This document shows, one piece after another, positions 41,001 to 53,604 of a stretch of DNA of 64,000 nt (the stretch's first letter is position 1; each line of letters starts with the position of its first letter). Source of the stretch: Citrus sinensis. Taxonomy: Eukaryota; Streptophyta; Magnoliopsida; Sapindales; Rutaceae. The stretch covers positions 29,613,501 to 29,677,500 of the forward strand of contig NC_068557.1 of the NCBI RefSeq assembly GCF_022201045.2. Direction: 5' to 3'. The notes under the pieces are model-generated. The model was not told where the DNA came from, did not search any database, and saw only the letters and a program-made list of their open reading frames with translations. The position numbers were made by a program, and so were the translations under genes.

Positions 41001-43136
41001 TGCACAATGTTTGATAATGTTGTAACTTTTAATATAATTTGTAGGATAATGTTGAAAATGAACATGCAAAATGTTACTACTTACTATTAAGGGATAATTT
41101 GGTAATGCTATAATTTTTAAAATAATTTTTTTTTTTGTAATGTAGAAATAATCAGATTTGAAGAGAATCAGTCAAATGTTTGATAAAATTTGCTTTTAAA
41201 AGTATTGATCTCACTCCTAAACTACTATAAGAGTGCAAATGACCAAAATAGACATAATATTGAATAAAAGTTTTATACACGTTTATAAATATGGATATAT
41301 AATAATTGATAACTAAAATAAATATTTTATTTTATTAATTTTATTTTTTACCTCAATATATTTGGTAAAAAAAATTATCTATTTAAATTTAATAATTTTA
41401 TTTCCTAATTGAGTAAGGATAATTTTGAATTTTTATAATATATATGAAGATACATAAGGATTTGTATTAAGTATAAAAATGATTTTAAAAATCAAATTTT
41501 GATAAGCTACTCTTTTTTATTTTTCAAAATATAATATAGGATGAGGTGAAAAATAATTTTTAAAAATTTTTACAAAACATTAAAATTAACTTTTAACATT
41601 TCATAATTATTTTTTAACCTTTCAAAAGTAGTCCTGAACAACCCTAAGTTATTGAATGGTTTCCGAATAAAAAATTCTACTTGAAGCATATAAATGGTAA
41701 TCTTATTCAATATTATAAAGTCATTTAATCTGTTTGATGCAAATGGACAAACTAAATCCCTATTGATAAAAAATAATAATAATAATAATAAATAGTAATG
41801 GGGCTAGATGTTAATGCCCCATATGAGATTCTAAACAATGCACTAATCCCTGACTAACATCAATAAGTGAAGACGCGTTTAAGTTATGATCCAATGAAGC
41901 AAAAACGACAATTAGGCACCATGCCTTTTAATGAACCAATGCCAGAACGATACATTGATACTGAGCAATGAATGAGACAACATTCCATTGTGAATTAAAA
42001 GCTCATGTTGGCCATGTTGACATTTGAAATGCCATATTAATTTATCTTATAATGATCAACATTTGATTATGATTTGGAATAATCATACGTCATTAGATTG
42101 AAAATATGGCCCTAATTGATTCTTGCATATCTTCTACATATATTTGTTTTTTTTTTTTTCTTTTTTCCAGTTGGGTTTGTTTCTTATTTGTTAAGTATTT
42201 TAGATTGAAAAACAATATTCAATTTGACTTTGCAGATCATTATGATTATAAAAATCTATCATTTACCAGGAATTGTTAATTACATTTTCACAAATTTTTT
42301 AATTATATTTTAATTAATAATCAAAAACTTTATTCCTGCAAATAGAATCTTGTTTATGTACAATAAGGACAGTATGTGCATAAGTTTCTCAGCCACTAGA
42401 AAAAAAAATGATGAAAAGAGACAAACAGAAATTAAACAAAACTGAGAGAACCCTAAAGTGCAAAATCTTGTAGATTTATTACAACTTATTAGTTGGTGAT
42501 TACATGCATTAATCATCATCGCTAATTAAGAGGAAAAATAAAAGAATAAATGGAGAATCAATTTATCGATGCATGCTAAAAATCCATGGAGTTAATTAAT
42601 CATCGATCGTTCATCAACCAACATGACATGTGGTATGCCATCACCATAATCTTGTCAAAATCGAAAAAATAAAATAAAGATTCTATAAACTGTTGGCTAT
42701 CGTGGCAAAGAATCAATTAATTTTCGTTTACATTAATTTTATTATTCGCAAGCTATTAATATACTTTGCAACCCTTTCTTCTTATTATTGATCATCTGAT
42801 ATATATTCTATGACAGATTATGGAGATTAATCTAACGTATGATAATATTCATGAAGGTGAATTATATATATAATTTCGAAACGAACTAAAGATAAAAATA
42901 AAAATAGAAATAATATTAAATAATCAACGATGACTAATATCACCTGTAATTGTTGCTATATATTGTTACACTAGCAAGAAATTAATCAACTGATCATCAT
43001 ATGAAGTCTGCTTCTAAATATCAGCGATCATTTTCAAACAATCAAATCTGTTATATATGCTGGGATAAAATAATAATAATAAATATATGATCTATAAATA
43101 AATAATCACAAAGCTCACCCCTTTTTGCCAAACTAA

Positions 43137-44504
43137 TTATGAGTTCCAATTCATGGCAGGAAGTTGAAACTGTTGCCTTAAAGTAGCAGTTGCATCGCCA
43201 AGGGAGCCAAGAAGGGCACTAGTGTTTGGGTTGAACTGGGCGCTCTGTGGAAGCTGATTGAGCAAAGAAACAAAGGAGTTGCTATCGTGATCGTGCTCAT
43301 GATCGGTTGCCGTGCCGCTGCCGCTGTTAAGATCGCCAAGAAAACTTTTCCGTGAAGGAGACGAAGCCATGGAGCCGGAAGCTTCGTTCCAGAACTGCGG
43401 TGGGATTGCACGTTTAATTGAATTAGAAGTAGGTGAGACCAGGGACATGGACATTGTGTTAGGTGGCGGCTTCGAGCTCGAAACGCAGCTGTTTTGGTGT
43501 ATGCCTTCCCCTGCTGAGGATAACATCCCTTCAAAGAAATGGTCATCTTGTTCGAATATTGAACCGTAGCTTAATGTACTTCTGCCAGGCGGAGCCGGGA
43601 AGGGCTTCGGATTTTGATTTGGTGGCAGCGTCACACACATGCCCTCAAAACTATCTTCGTCCCTGTCCCTCTCCATCGGCCGTTGTGCGTTGTTTTTCTT
43701 GTAAATCCGGCATAAAACCCAATCATCAAGCTGCATGTATATATAGATACATGTAAAATTAAACAAAACTCATCATCGGGGATTCGGGACTGGATTGAAT
43801 TACACTCACCCAAAAAAAGAACTTTGAAATTATAATTTACATAGTTGAGTTATATAAGACCCAATTAATTAATTAATTAATTAGTTACGTATACCCTTAA
43901 AGAGTGTTTCTTGTTGGCCAAATCAGCTGGGAGCTGATGGGGCGGCGGCTTTGTTCCAGAAATATTGTCGACGATGCGATATTCATGCATAATCCAATTG
44001 GTTTTAATCCCTTTGGGAGGCTTGCCACCATAAAAGACCAGAGCCTTTTTCACACCAACTTTCTGGTTCCCTTTAGATGTTAATATCGGCTTATCAGTCC
44101 CCGTTGCCTTCCAATATCCTGAAGTTGCTGCTCTATTTGGCCTCGCTCCGTTTGGGTATTTCCTGTCTCTAGGACTGAAAAAGTACCATTCTTGCTCCCC
44201 GAAAGTAGCCTTACCTAATGCATCAAGATAATAATTATTCACAAATCATATCATCATCACCATATAGAAACCCCTCATAAGTTAATCTAATTACTAATAA
44301 ATTAAATTAACCACGCTTACTTGGGAGCTCCCACGGATCAAACTTGTAAAGATCAACCTCTGCAATAATTGCAACAGGAAGAGGAGCTGATGCAGCCTTC
44401 TTTTTGAGGTAGTGAACCACCAGCTCTTCATCCGTCGGGTGGAATCGGAACCCCGGTGGCAGCTGCGGGTGCTGTGAGCTCGTCGACGAATCCGTACTCT
44501 CCAT
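43137..44504 (-). CDS. NAC domain transcription factor (NARS / NOR / NAC056-like)
   Basis: Three exons, 44504-44321, 44214-43895 and 43730-43137, joined in phase, encode 365 aa. The NAC domain covers about residues 15-170: [19 protein letters not shown] (A), [16 protein letters not shown] (B), [15 protein letters not shown] and [11 protein letters not shown] (C), [14 protein letters not shown] and WIMHEYR (D), and [13 protein letters not shown] (E). The remaining 190 residues are a low-complexity Ser/Pro/Asn-rich tail, the usual activation region. The start MESTDSS and domain wording match the clade of Arabidopsis NARS1/NARS2 (NAC056) and tomato NOR, which regulate seed, senescence and ripening programmes; assignment to this clade is by motif memory, not a tree. 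Introns are at the classical NAC positions. It should bind CGT/CACG-type NAC sites in the nucleus as a dimer. Confidence 0.95.
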
Positions 44505-44692
44505 TAATAAGATTATGATTTATTTAATTTTATGGAAAAATTGTATGTGGGTTTGATAAAAAAAAAACTATATGATCATTTTCGTGTTAATTGTAATGTA
44601 TTTTAATTTTGGAACGGGGGCATGGGTGTGGGTGACAAAGAGTGGCTGTTAGGTGTTGATAAAGTGCCTAACGGGCACCGATGATCGTGCGA

Positions 44693-44698
44693 CACGTG
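44693..44698. promoter_or_regulatory. G-box / ABRE-like motif upstream of the NAC gene
   Basis: CACGTG in the context GACACGTGTT, 189 bp above the NAC start codon. The ACGTG core is the binding site of bZIP (ABA-response) and bHLH factors. Confidence 0.5.
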
Positions 44699-44924
44699 TT
44701 GTTTCTAAGTTAAGGAAATGGCGACACCTGTAGGGTTGAATAGCGGGGACCGCATACGCACAAAAGGCAACATTATATGGAAGGGGCAGGTTTTTGGGGT
44801 CGGAGGTTTGGAACTTCCTGTACGCTTTGTGTGTCATGCTTTTCTTATGCAACTGCCAGAATCTCAACATCATCAACTCCAAATAACAAATTTTCAGCAA
44901 TAAGAGATAAGTGAGAGGCCCTCG

Positions 44925-44930
44925 CACGTG
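44925..44930. promoter_or_regulatory. Second G-box upstream of the NAC gene
   Basis: CACGTG in the context CGCACGTGTG, 421 bp above the NAC start codon. Two G-boxes within 450 bp would suit ABA or light control. Confidence 0.45.
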
Positions 44931-47900
44931 TGCTCATTTTAATTTTTTTTTTAATTTTCCATTACACGCGCGCGCGCACATGTACACACACAAACACATA
45001 ATTTTATTGTATATGATGAAGAAACCTTCATTAATTTATAAGGGCATCACATCCAAATTAAAATGTTATTTGCGACTCCTCATGCAATTAATGTATTAAA
45101 TTTGACTCTGCACTGTTATCATTTTTCTTTCTTTCCCGTTTAAATTATTTTCAGTTCAGAACGTCAATTTCATACATATATTGTGTGTGCGTTTAATTAT
45201 ATATATAAAAGAGGAAGAGTCATGCTTTCATATAAGTTTAACGAAGATTTTTCCATTTCGTTAATGTAATAAAATCGTATTTTGCTTCGTTTGTACTTCA
45301 TAAAATGTTGCCTATCGATCATGTCGAACATAAATATGATTGAAATTTGTTTTGCAGCCATCATTTTAGTTGTAAAAAAAATACTAATAAATTTAATTCA
45401 TTTGACTATAAGTTCCTTTTTATAAATTCTTGATTACAAATTTCTTTAAAAATTAATGTAAATACTAACCACGTAATTATCTCATTGGATTGGCTAATTA
45501 GCTAAGATTCTCTTTTAATTTGAACTCTTAACGAAGCTGTGATAATTTGAAATTTGAATCATTGACAAAATTACTTTTACGTTGTTCTATTGAATGACAT
45601 ATTACTTTCTATGTGGAAAAAAAAAAAATATTAAGACAAACTTATCAATTTTAAATCTCCGTATATAAAGGTACATTGAACGAGCAGTCAATAATTGTCA
45701 TTTTATATATTGTCACTAATGATCACTTTTAACATAAAGTAGTGACATTCATGTTTCTTTGAAAAGAGCTAATAAAATTTTTATTTTTCACAGATAAATA
45801 TTTATTTTCTCAATTTACATTGATCCCAAGTCAAGTGATTGAAGTACCTTTTATTAGTAAGATACATAATTATGAAATTCTGTAAGTAGTCAAAATCCAA
45901 TATTATAGGGATAATTTGGTCACTTCAATAGGAGTTGATCGAGGACGTATTTGATATAAATCGATAAATCGTATAACATGATATGAAAACACAAAAATTT
46001 GGGTCCAGTCGTTAGAAATCCATTTTCAGAATAGTACAAGTGAGTAGACCCAAAAAGACCATGGAATCATGCATGACAACAACTGAAATTGGCAGTATAG
46101 AAAAGTGAACATAAATACATAAATCAGTGATCACACCTTCATGTAAGAGATGGAAACCTGTTAAAGGAATCAAATGACGAATGCATGCAAGTTATAAGAA
46201 ATTTATGTGCATGTTAAAAGTCAGTTTCTACCTCTGCTTTTGCTTAACTCTTGCCTATATCATTTGCCTATATATACGCGTAGCATGCACTTGTTTCTTG
46301 CTCTTGTTCTCTTATTTTTCTGTAAACTTTGCAAAACTTAATGTTACCTTCTGGATTAGGTTAATGCTTATGTTGTAACCCTAACTTGAAAATAATTGAT
46401 GGCACAAGGGGTACTTTTGTTTTATCTAGCTCTCTTTCTTTAGTTAGGAGCTAAAATGTCCATATATTTGTAGCCGCCATACATGTATCTTACTTGTTTT
46501 TTTTTTTTTTTTGGGAAAACACTATATATTTTGTCTTTCTTTTTTTTCATTACTACGAAAAATTTTGAGAAATTGATAAAATTAGTCTAGAACTAGGCAA
46601 ATATATATAATAATAGTCCACTTTCTTACTTTAGTAGTAAGAATAAGATACCTTGGACATAAATGACCACAAGTAATCTATTGGGCTAAAAAAGCGGCTG
46701 ATATGTATATATCGATTGCTCATCAATTGGACGCTTGACATGTTTATTGCCTATAAATCGCTCATGGATTGGGTGCTCAACATGCCGAATAACTATTGAT
46801 TGCTCTTCGATTGCTTGTTTAGTGCGACATATTTCTTGGGGCATTCACGTTTGAAATACCCATCATTTTCTTTTAATTAAAGTAGAAAAAAATTCAATTT
46901 TTGTGAATTGACACTAATTTAGGCTATATTTGTATATTTTCCAATGAGTTTTCCGCAGTATTCACAAGATGCATGACTTCATTTTCAAGATGGCATGCGC
47001 GGCTTATGTGCTGGACTCAGTTTTCCTCGAGTGATACGCAATCATCAACTTGGCATAATACGCCAACTATGTTTCTCAAGATCACATGTGGGAATGTGGG
47101 ACATGTACCAAAATGGCAATACGCCTAACAAGGAATTGATCACTTGAACTTTAACATACAACGAAGATGATGATCGATTATTTTCATCCCTTATGCGTCA
47201 TGCTATTTGAAGTGTAGAACAATCTCAATCATCCAAAATACAAAATGATCAAGCCATTAAGTTTGCGTTCGTGGGTTGATCGGCAAAACTACATGCATGG
47301 ACAAAAAACTATTAAGATATACTCCTCTCAACACATACATTAAAACACAAACTTTAATATAATATATTTTCTGTTATAGTGTATGAGATAGAAATAATGA
47401 ATCGAAAAAGAGAGTTCAGGTTCGAACTCCATAGATAATATGGCGGGTATTGTCTATAATGATAGATATAATGAACGACTTTCTCAAGATTTTTATTCAC
47501 CCACTTGATATTTTGAAAGTCGGTTGGTTGAACTTGAAAATTCCCTCATTGAAATTGCATAAATGCATAAGCATAAGGAAACTATTGAATTGCATTCGGT
47601 TGGACGGTACCAACGAAATCGAGAAGTCCAAGTTCCTAAACTTTATTAAAGTTATATTATTAAATTATATGATTCAATAGTTTTCATGTACTTCAATAAA
47701 TTTAGGATCTTAGATTAGAATATTTCTAACATACACACACACATAGATATATTAAGTATTGGTCCAAAATCCTAAATTTTGGTAAAATATGAAAAAGCTC
47801 TTAAGCCTCATATGGTTTAATAGATTAGACTATTAAATTGTATGGCCTAATAGTTTTTCCGGACATTATACTATTAAGGCATATGATTTAATTACTTCTA

Positions 47901-48159
47901 ATAAGGGAATTCATAATTTATTAAAATATGGGATGAGTTCACAACATTGTCAATTGTCTTTTTGCAACGTTGTAAACTCATCCCAATTTTTAATAACATT
48001 TTAATAAAGTGTGGATTCCCTTACTAATAAATTTTCTTTGAGTGCTTATTAAAGTGTAGGAAAGTTATTACGCCATGTGGTGTTATAGTATAATGTTAAA
48101 GTTGTTATGCCATATGGTATAATAGTGCAATAGCATAACTGCTTTCTCTCACTTTATAT

Positions 48160-48204
<45 letters not shown>

Positions 48205-50544
48205 GATTCAGAATTGTATAACGTTGTAAAATCTCAAATCAACATTATAAAAAAATGAGCACATCGCGCCTTATATATATATAAATCTGGCAATGGTAAA
48301 TGAATTTTTATAACGTTATAAATTTATTTACGACACTATCAATTTGTCATGTCCTGAATTTTAATTATGAATCTAAAGCAGATCATATTCATATATAATG
48401 CTTATTTGGTGAGGATTCCCCTACTCTAGAATATCTCTATATGTATTTGAATTAAAGGGGTCATTTTCCCTCGTTCTCACAAGATATGAAGTAATCAATA
48501 GAATTCTTTTTTAAAATGGAAAAAGACAGAATAAGTGAACAGATATGGTCATATGGTTGTACATTGAAAAGAGATTTGAAATTCCTACCAAGATAATGCA
48601 ACTTGAAACATGGCCATTTGGTGTGTTTATCACAAATGGATGTCTTAATCTAATGTAATAGAATACCACTAGCCACTTTCCAAGTAAAGGACAAATATTA
48701 ATGGTTCTTGTTTTGGTTAAAATAGTTATATATCAGAAAATATATATAGTGTACGGACCACCCAAGTTTAGGAGACTGAGCTGATGACTTGCGAAACAGA
48801 AATATTTTGTGACTTGCATCTTTGATGGTTATGATCAATTACTAACCACCCATTTTGAATAAGGCGTACGTAGATCCGCTGTCAATTTCACAAATTTACT
48901 AAGTCCTAGTGATGAACAATTCGTATTTACGGTTGATGTTATAACAGTTTGTATACTGAAATTAATGCTCTACATGCATGTATCATTCGAAGGACACACT
49001 ATATATAAACAACAAATAATCACACTCTGAATTATATGACGCATTATGGATACGGGTTCTGTATGTAAAACCTTTTCGTGTCGTTTTTGCCAAGGTATCC
49101 GTAATATAAAGATTCTGATTAAGAACATTTAATTCGATAGTTGTGTCTTAAAAAGGCCATTTGAGGTTTGCTTAAGGGGTGATACCAGAAATAGATTGTG
49201 TTCACAATTAAATGTTTTGCATGATAACTCGTAATTTCTTTTTTTCTTTTTTCAAATCTTATAACTCGTAATTAAGATATTGTTGGCCGAGTAATGGGTT
49301 TCTACTCTCACAGCCAGTTCGAGTTTCCATTTAAAAATGGAAATTTAAAATTTCTCTCTCTTTTAAAAATAATTGAGTGATTTTTTTTTTTTCCATCAAA
49401 TATGAGCAGAACATATATTCCTCAAATGCAAGTTTAAGTTATTCGTACTTTTCACCATTTTCCAGAATTTTAAAAGTAGGTTGAGAAATGCCATCAAAAT
49501 CACCTTTTCAATGCTGAACATAAGTGTGAGGGTACCGGTTCGAGCCTCCGCAAACGCATTACATGAGTTTAATTTAAATTTTCTTTCTTGGAGTTCCAGA
49601 GCTTGAGTGAAGGTAGTCTTTCTCCCAGGAAGGGAGTTGACGTCCCTCGAATATTTGAGAGGATTAAAAATCTAAGTGGTATCATATTAGAATTGATATA
49701 AACAAATCTCAGTATTTATATAATTATAAATATCATGAATAATAGTTATCGTTAAAAAAAAAAAGAGGCTGAACACAAGTGCGCTGGGATTGGTAAAGCC
49801 CGTGACTTTACATTGCAGCACTTTGTCCTCGGCAAAATCATACTATGTGACGTCCCAAAATGTCGGTTGCGTCCGTTTCTTTATCTAATTACTCATTACA
49901 TCCGTTCCTTAGTTTTAACAAGACACATGTCTTCATCTAATTTGTCAGAGTTGATTACATCCAACATATCCTTAATGAGAAGAATCTGATTTCGATTTTT
50001 TTTTCTACTTCGAAGAATTGATTCTCAGAATCACAGACACGGTGTTGGATTTGTATTTCTCGTTATTTGAAAAAAAAAAGAATAAATAAAATTATTTTAA
50101 TTTAAATCTTTCGAACATTATGCACATTATCATTTTTCATTAAGTTTTATTACAAAACTACTTTTTTTGTTTGTCGAGAGGAACTCATAGAACAAAGCAT
50201 CACTTGAATTCTCCCAAATTAAATTTTGTCCCATTCAGGTCTTTGACCAATTAAAAAAAAAAAAAGGTAAACAACTTACGGATAATCTAAATAAATTGAG
50301 TTATCTCTCACTATTTAAATTCATAACAGTCTGGCTAGTTCATCAACATTAGTATAAAAAAAAAAAATCAAAACTTTAAACAAGATGCTTTAGGTTTGAA
50401 TCCTGCTCATATGGGTGGAGGGAGATTTTAATTACTATATTCATTTTTCACTTAATTTTACTAGTTACAGTTTATCAATACTACTTAAATAAAAAAAAAT
50501 GCAGTTGGAATTTAAAAAGCCTTAAGTTAATTGTAGAATAGTAG
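44931..50544. other. Gene-free AT-rich region
   Basis: About 5.6 kb without a recognisable gene. It contains a (TA)n microsatellite (48163-48202), T- and A-homopolymers, and several short stretches with a GGTTCGA-type B-box word (47420, 49540) that resemble eroded SINE fragments. Open frames are short and lack domain motifs. Confidence 0.55.
48163..48202. repeat. (TA)n microsatellite
   Basis: About 20 uninterrupted TA units, likely polymorphic in length. Confidence 0.95.
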
Positions 50545-52420
50545 ATTAATGGCTTATTCTGCCTATCCCCATGAGGGCATCATAAGCAGCGAGTCTAGAC
50601 CCCAATAACATCACTGCCAATGCAGCAACACATATAATCTGGTGGCTAAGTCCCGCGTACTTGATTCTAGGAAAATCTCCCACCAAACAAGCAACAAACA
50701 CAAGTATCATTAGCCTTGTATTGAGACGGCAACAGAAGCCTGTATGAGTAATATGTGAGAGATGCGTACTCGAACCAAGATGTGAAAACCGGCAGACGTT
50801 GAAGGAGATATTGGAGAACTATAGTTGCTGTAATTGTGCTAGCCACCTTCTGTTTCATCAACACGGCACCAATTGCAAGTCTTATACTTTGAGGCTTGAT
50901 CAACCAAGGCTGTGCAGAGAGTAATAGATAGAGTGCAGAGAAAGTTCACAGTAGTGGATTTGATACGTGCCATCCAATATGTCACGACGACGAAAACTGT
51001 TGGAAGAGTAAGCTCCATTGGGAGGTCACCAATGGTTTTAGCCACGAAGTAAGATGATAACCTATTCCAAGCATCATTCGCTCCAGAGGATTTGTAAGAA
51101 TAGCTTGAAATAAAGCCAATATCCTGCAAATCTGCTGTAGAAGAAAAGGAGTCCAACCTGAAGTTAAAACAGTAACAAATATGTGAATTAATTATATGAA
51201 TCCTGTGGGATGTCAATTGGCTCAACTGTTATAAACTTTTGGGTCGCACATAAGGTTTTTGAACTGAGTTCACCTGGTCTTGTATGTTGGTAGTACTTGA
51301 TTGCCACTATATAAGATCTAGAATAATAGAAAGACCCAAAAGTTGACCAATTTTGAGCCGCAAAAAGAACTGCTTTGTCTGAAGTTCCTTTTAAGCAATT
51401 CAGAAGATTGCTGCCACCAAGTTGTGCTCCAATTGCTGTTCTTCTTGTTTCCTGGACCAATTAGACTATGATCACCCACTTCTTGAAAACTTGCCTTCAA
51501 TTTTTCAGAAAGATTACTCTTATACGCTGATATTAGAGTTTCTTTTAAAGCTTTCTGGTCATCTTTTGGATCTCCGGAAACAACACCTACGCATTAAATT
51601 CGAGGCTAATAACTTGATTTCCACATAATCTAATGTCAAATCTTTCTCATATATGCAACAAAATGCATACCATTTGCGAGATCTAATAGAAAATCTGAAG
51701 GATTCATGGCTGCTGATGGTTCGAATCCAATGCCGGCAAAGTAACTCATCACTCCATCCCCCTTCCCAACGTGTAGACTATTACCTTCTGAGTTCTGATA
51801 ACAATAGAATTTTGGTTAAATATGTAAAATAGGCTACTGGCAGGCTAATGAATAGTCATCAAAATTGCGCGTCCACTTTTAGCCGAACACCACGGTACCA
51901 ACAAAATTTGCTTAGCAATGGTGGAGTCAAGACCTGAAGCGGGTTCATCCAGAAACAAGAGACTAGGATTAATCAATAGCTCTTGTGCTATACTAACTCT
52001 CTTCTGAGTTCGCCTCCGGAGATTCATGTCCTAAATCCTTCCCTCACAATGGTGCCTCTACATCGAGTCATGCCAAGTTGATTTGTCACTGCCTCAGCCT
52101 GTAGCATTTTCTCCTGGTTGGTGAAACAATTGGCAAGCGAAAAAGGGCAATGAACACTAGTGTTTCTGTGACTGTGAGGTGAAGATAGAACACATTGGAA
52201 TGAGCTACAAATCCAGTTTTGCGCTTCACTGTTCTGGAGAGGGGGTTATTATTGTAATCTATGTTTCCTCTGGTTTCTCCAGTACTAAGCCGGCCTCCCA
52301 AAGTTGTCGGCAGAGTTGTTTTGCCTCTGCCTGATGGGCCTAGTATGGCAAGCAATTCACCAAGTGACGATACACCCCTGATCCCTTTCAATATCATTTT
52401 CTCGCATTTTTTTCTATGTT
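50545..52420 (-). pseudogene. ABCG half-transporter pseudogene (ABCG9/14-like)
   Basis: ATP-binding part: LKGIRGVSS, Walker A as GPSGRGKTT (usually GPSGSGKTT), RKTGFVAHSNV, HLTVTETLVF, the ISGGE signature in one frame, then a shift to [29 protein letters not shown] (Walker B and D loop) in another. A stop lies just before ISGGE. Downstream come YFAGIGFEPSAAMNPSDFLLDLANG, the linker ending WSTTWWQQ, and then RLSSYFVAKTIGDLPMELTLPT and SWFEYASLTYYSYRLL from the membrane domain. The first membrane helices between the linker and the RLSSYF motif are largely missing, and two frames overlap around 50840-50900. Family members export hormones or lipids; this copy cannot. No N-terminal exon was found. 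Confidence 0.9.
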
Positions 52421-53600
52421 TAAAATAGAAAAAAAAAAAAACCACGTCCTCGAGTCTTAGTTTTGATTCTGTTCACCTCATCTTCAAACTGTAGATTTAT
52501 GATAAGTGCATTAGAATTTTAGAAGCTGCAAGCTTGCAAGTTGCAATGTACGTTTAACAAGCTCTACTTAATTTGAATAATCAAAATGAGGCCTTTGTTG
52601 TTCAATTTTTTCTAACAAACTGAAACATTCAATCACATTTTTGTAGCAAAACCAAATCATTCATGGACGTGTAATTGATAGAAGGAGCTTATACATATGG
52701 GGAAAAGCCTAGGATTGATGAAGAAGAAAATTAATTTCAAAAAAAAAAAAAAGGTGAACCCTTCATTGTGATCAGTAAATTTGGTTTCTTAAAAATGTCT
52801 TCAACAACTTGATGTCTGTGTTGGGCTTCTAAACTCTCAATCTTCGCATCCATATTTCCTTTTTAACTTCGTTTGGTACTTTATGTTCTATGCAAAAGAA
52901 TGACCAACTTTTGTTTTGCTTTGAATACGGTAAAGCATGTGATTATAAGATCATGACGAAGCAGAGAGAAAAACTACTACACTCAAGAGATGTGTGAGGC
53001 CGTCTGAGCGTTAATTTTCTCATGCTGTTATATGTTTTTGTTGCGGGAACGCTATTGCTATGGGTTCTAATTCTGCTGATTTTAAGATCATTTAACATGT
53101 CTGATTTTCACACCTCTCCTCTTTGGCTGCACTTGACCTCAAATTTTATTAAGTTAATTTAGCGGTGGGAATCTAATCACCTGATATTCAATATCCATAA
53201 ACAAAAAAAAGGCTAACGTATCAAGTTCTAGAGAAAGCCCATGAGCCCAACTTCTTTGTCCTAAAATCCAAATCATGCCATGACCATGAGTCACTCTTGC
53301 ACTACATGATCATTAACCATGATCTCCACCACATCGGTGCAAATTAAGAAATACAAATTACATGTTTTAATTGGATTTATAACAGCTTAATATCACCATC
53401 AAAACAAAACCATTTTAAATAATTGATCAAGCAATTTCAGTACTATAAACTTGGTATAAATAGTATTCATTCCTGGAGAAATAATTGTAAACAAAATCCT
53501 TTAAAAAAGAAAATTCACCTCGTCTCAAAACTTGCTTGATTGATGGGATGACATTTTCAATTGAAGGAACAAAAAGCCTTCTTCAGTTTCTGGCTAGATT
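52421..53600. other. Spacer between two pseudogenes
   Basis: AT-rich DNA with A-homopolymers (52428-52440, 52739-52752). No gene or clear repeat recognised. Confidence 0.5.
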
Positions 53601-53604
53601 GGAG

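Larger units (their letters stand above)
30416..43136. other. Long gene-free AT-rich region with repeats
   Basis: About 12.7 kb with no recognisable gene. Contents listed separately: tandem duplications at 31.9-32.2 and 32.7-33.6 kb, a second copy of the terpene synthase upstream segment (32997-33090), a transposon-like repeat (33765-34320), a SINE (35539-35762), a possible LTR relic (35.9-36.4 kb), a 14-G homopolymer (37074-37087), and a long inverted-repeat element (37420-38050). The remainder is AT-rich DNA with stops in all frames. Confidence 0.6.

Noticed and set aside
43178..43756. Open frames in other phases across the NAC tail
   Set aside because: Shadows of exon 3 of the NAC gene.
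47400..47435. tRNA-like word GGTTCGAACTCC
   Set aside because: B-box-like only; no cloverleaf with acceptor and anticodon stems could be built. The same holds for words near 49540 and 50395.
48163..48202. CRISPR-like or origin-like repeat
   Set aside because: Simple TA microsatellite; no spaced repeats anywhere in the window resemble a CRISPR array, and the DNA is eukaryotic.
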